A stretch of 33,828 bases of DNA from an uncultured Oscillospiraceae bacterium (GTDB taxonomy: Bacteria > Bacillota > Clostridia > Oscillospirales > Oscillospiraceae): contig CANQDL010000008.1 in NCBI GenBank assembly GCA_947591105.1, positions 1-33,828 on the forward strand, read 5' to 3'. This document shows, in pieces, positions 30,986 through 33,828 of this stretch. Each line of letters begins with the position of its first letter. Within the stretch, counting starts at the first letter, position 1. The notes under the pieces are model-generated. The model was not told the origin of the DNA and made no database searches. It saw only the letters and a list, made by a program, of their open reading frames with translations. A program made the position numbers and the translations under genes.

Positions 30986-31064
30986 TTCAGCACCTCCTTC
31001 TGGTCTATTGGCCCCCGATATGCTCCTCGGGAGCAAGGAAATTGGCCCGACCTTGCGGTCAAGC
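30986..31064 (-). promoter_or_regulatory. Structured 5' leader of rpsF-ssb-rpsR, candidate S6:S18 autoregulatory element
   Basis: The minus-strand leader holds GACC-GCAA-GGTC, TGCTCC-CGA-GGAGCA, and GGCC runs that can close around the second hairpin. An S6:S18-binding mRNA motif is known before rpsF in many bacteria, including a CCG element. ACCG and CCCG occur here, but I could not confirm the motif by eye. Confidence 0.4.
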
Positions 31065-31070
31065 TTTTGT

Positions 31071-31099
31071 ATTATACACACATTTCTGCCATTTGTCAA
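31071..31099 (-). promoter_or_regulatory. Sigma-A promoter of rpsF-ssb-rpsR
   Basis: A perfect consensus TTGACA, 17 bases, TATAAT on the minus strand. Confidence 0.93.
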
Positions 31100-31115
31100 C
31101 TACGGAAACGCAGAT

Positions 31116-31150
31116 AAAAGCCGGCCCCCGGGGAATGCCCGGGGGCCGGT
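31116..31150 (-). terminator. Terminator of the pyruvate:ferredoxin oxidoreductase gene
   Basis: CCGGCCCCCGGG / CCCGGGGGCCGG is a perfect 12-bp stem with a 5-base loop, followed on the minus strand by CTTTTATC. It begins about 24 bases after the stop codon. Confidence 0.88.
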
Positions 31151-31173
31151 GGCGTTTGGTTTGTTGGGTCTGC

Positions 31174-33828
<2,655 letters not shown>

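Overview
The window looks like chromosomal DNA from a GC-rich, anaerobic, gut-type Firmicute (Clostridia). Order Oscillospirales is my best guess. The basis is pyruvate:ferredoxin oxidoreductase, a T-box, a glycine riboswitch, strong AGGAGG ribosome binding sites, TTGACA/TATAAT promoters, a bile salt hydrolase, and a hairpin-rich intergenic repeat I associate with that order. No genus can be fixed from sequence alone. I saw no tRNA, rRNA, CRISPR array, phage or IS element. Very long antisense ORFs in the track are GC-driven shadows and were left out.

Layout. 1-2260 (minus): methionine ABC importer metN-metI-metQ (metQ cut by the window edge) behind a T-box leader with a consensus promoter. 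2337-2594: repeat block. 2609-5904 (minus): sodium:alanine/glycine symporter behind a glycine riboswitch, then putP. 5914-7026 (minus): glycosyltransferase 2 with helical repeats. 7080-10810 (minus): two half-ABC exporters that look like a heterodimer with one degenerate ATP site. 10811-11786 (minus): DegV-family lipid-binding protein. 11902-13537 (plus): bile salt hydrolase plus a YfcE-type phosphoesterase. 13591-15303 (minus): beta-CASP metallo-hydrolase.

15300-23107 is a sugar locus. A GH2 enzyme (minus) is divergent from a plus-strand operon of D-lyxose/D-mannose isomerase, plant-type fructokinase, GH2 beta-mannosidase, an AraC regulator with a degenerate receiver domain, and a YesL/DUF624 membrane protein. 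Read together, the genes suggest beta-mannoside to mannose to fructose to fructose-6-phosphate inside the cell. No transporter is visible in the window.

23128-24357: queH (minus) and dCMP deaminase (plus), divergent. 24375-29760: a 71-residue HTH regulator divergent from a four-gene membrane operon of two PIG-V-like mannosyltransferase paralogues, another GT-C-like protein and an acyltransferase-3 protein. This is a candidate uncharacterised envelope-glycan module and the least explained part of the window. 29775-29944: stacked inverted repeats. 29946-31099 (minus): rpsF-ssb-rpsR. 31116-33828 (minus): 3' three quarters of nifJ.

Best leads: the HTH-controlled PIG-V/GT-C/acyltransferase operon, the mannose-isomerase route, the pseudo-receiver AraC protein, a MetQ without a lipobox cysteine, and several places where one element does two jobs (terminator and ribosome binding site, operator-like hairpin and start codon).
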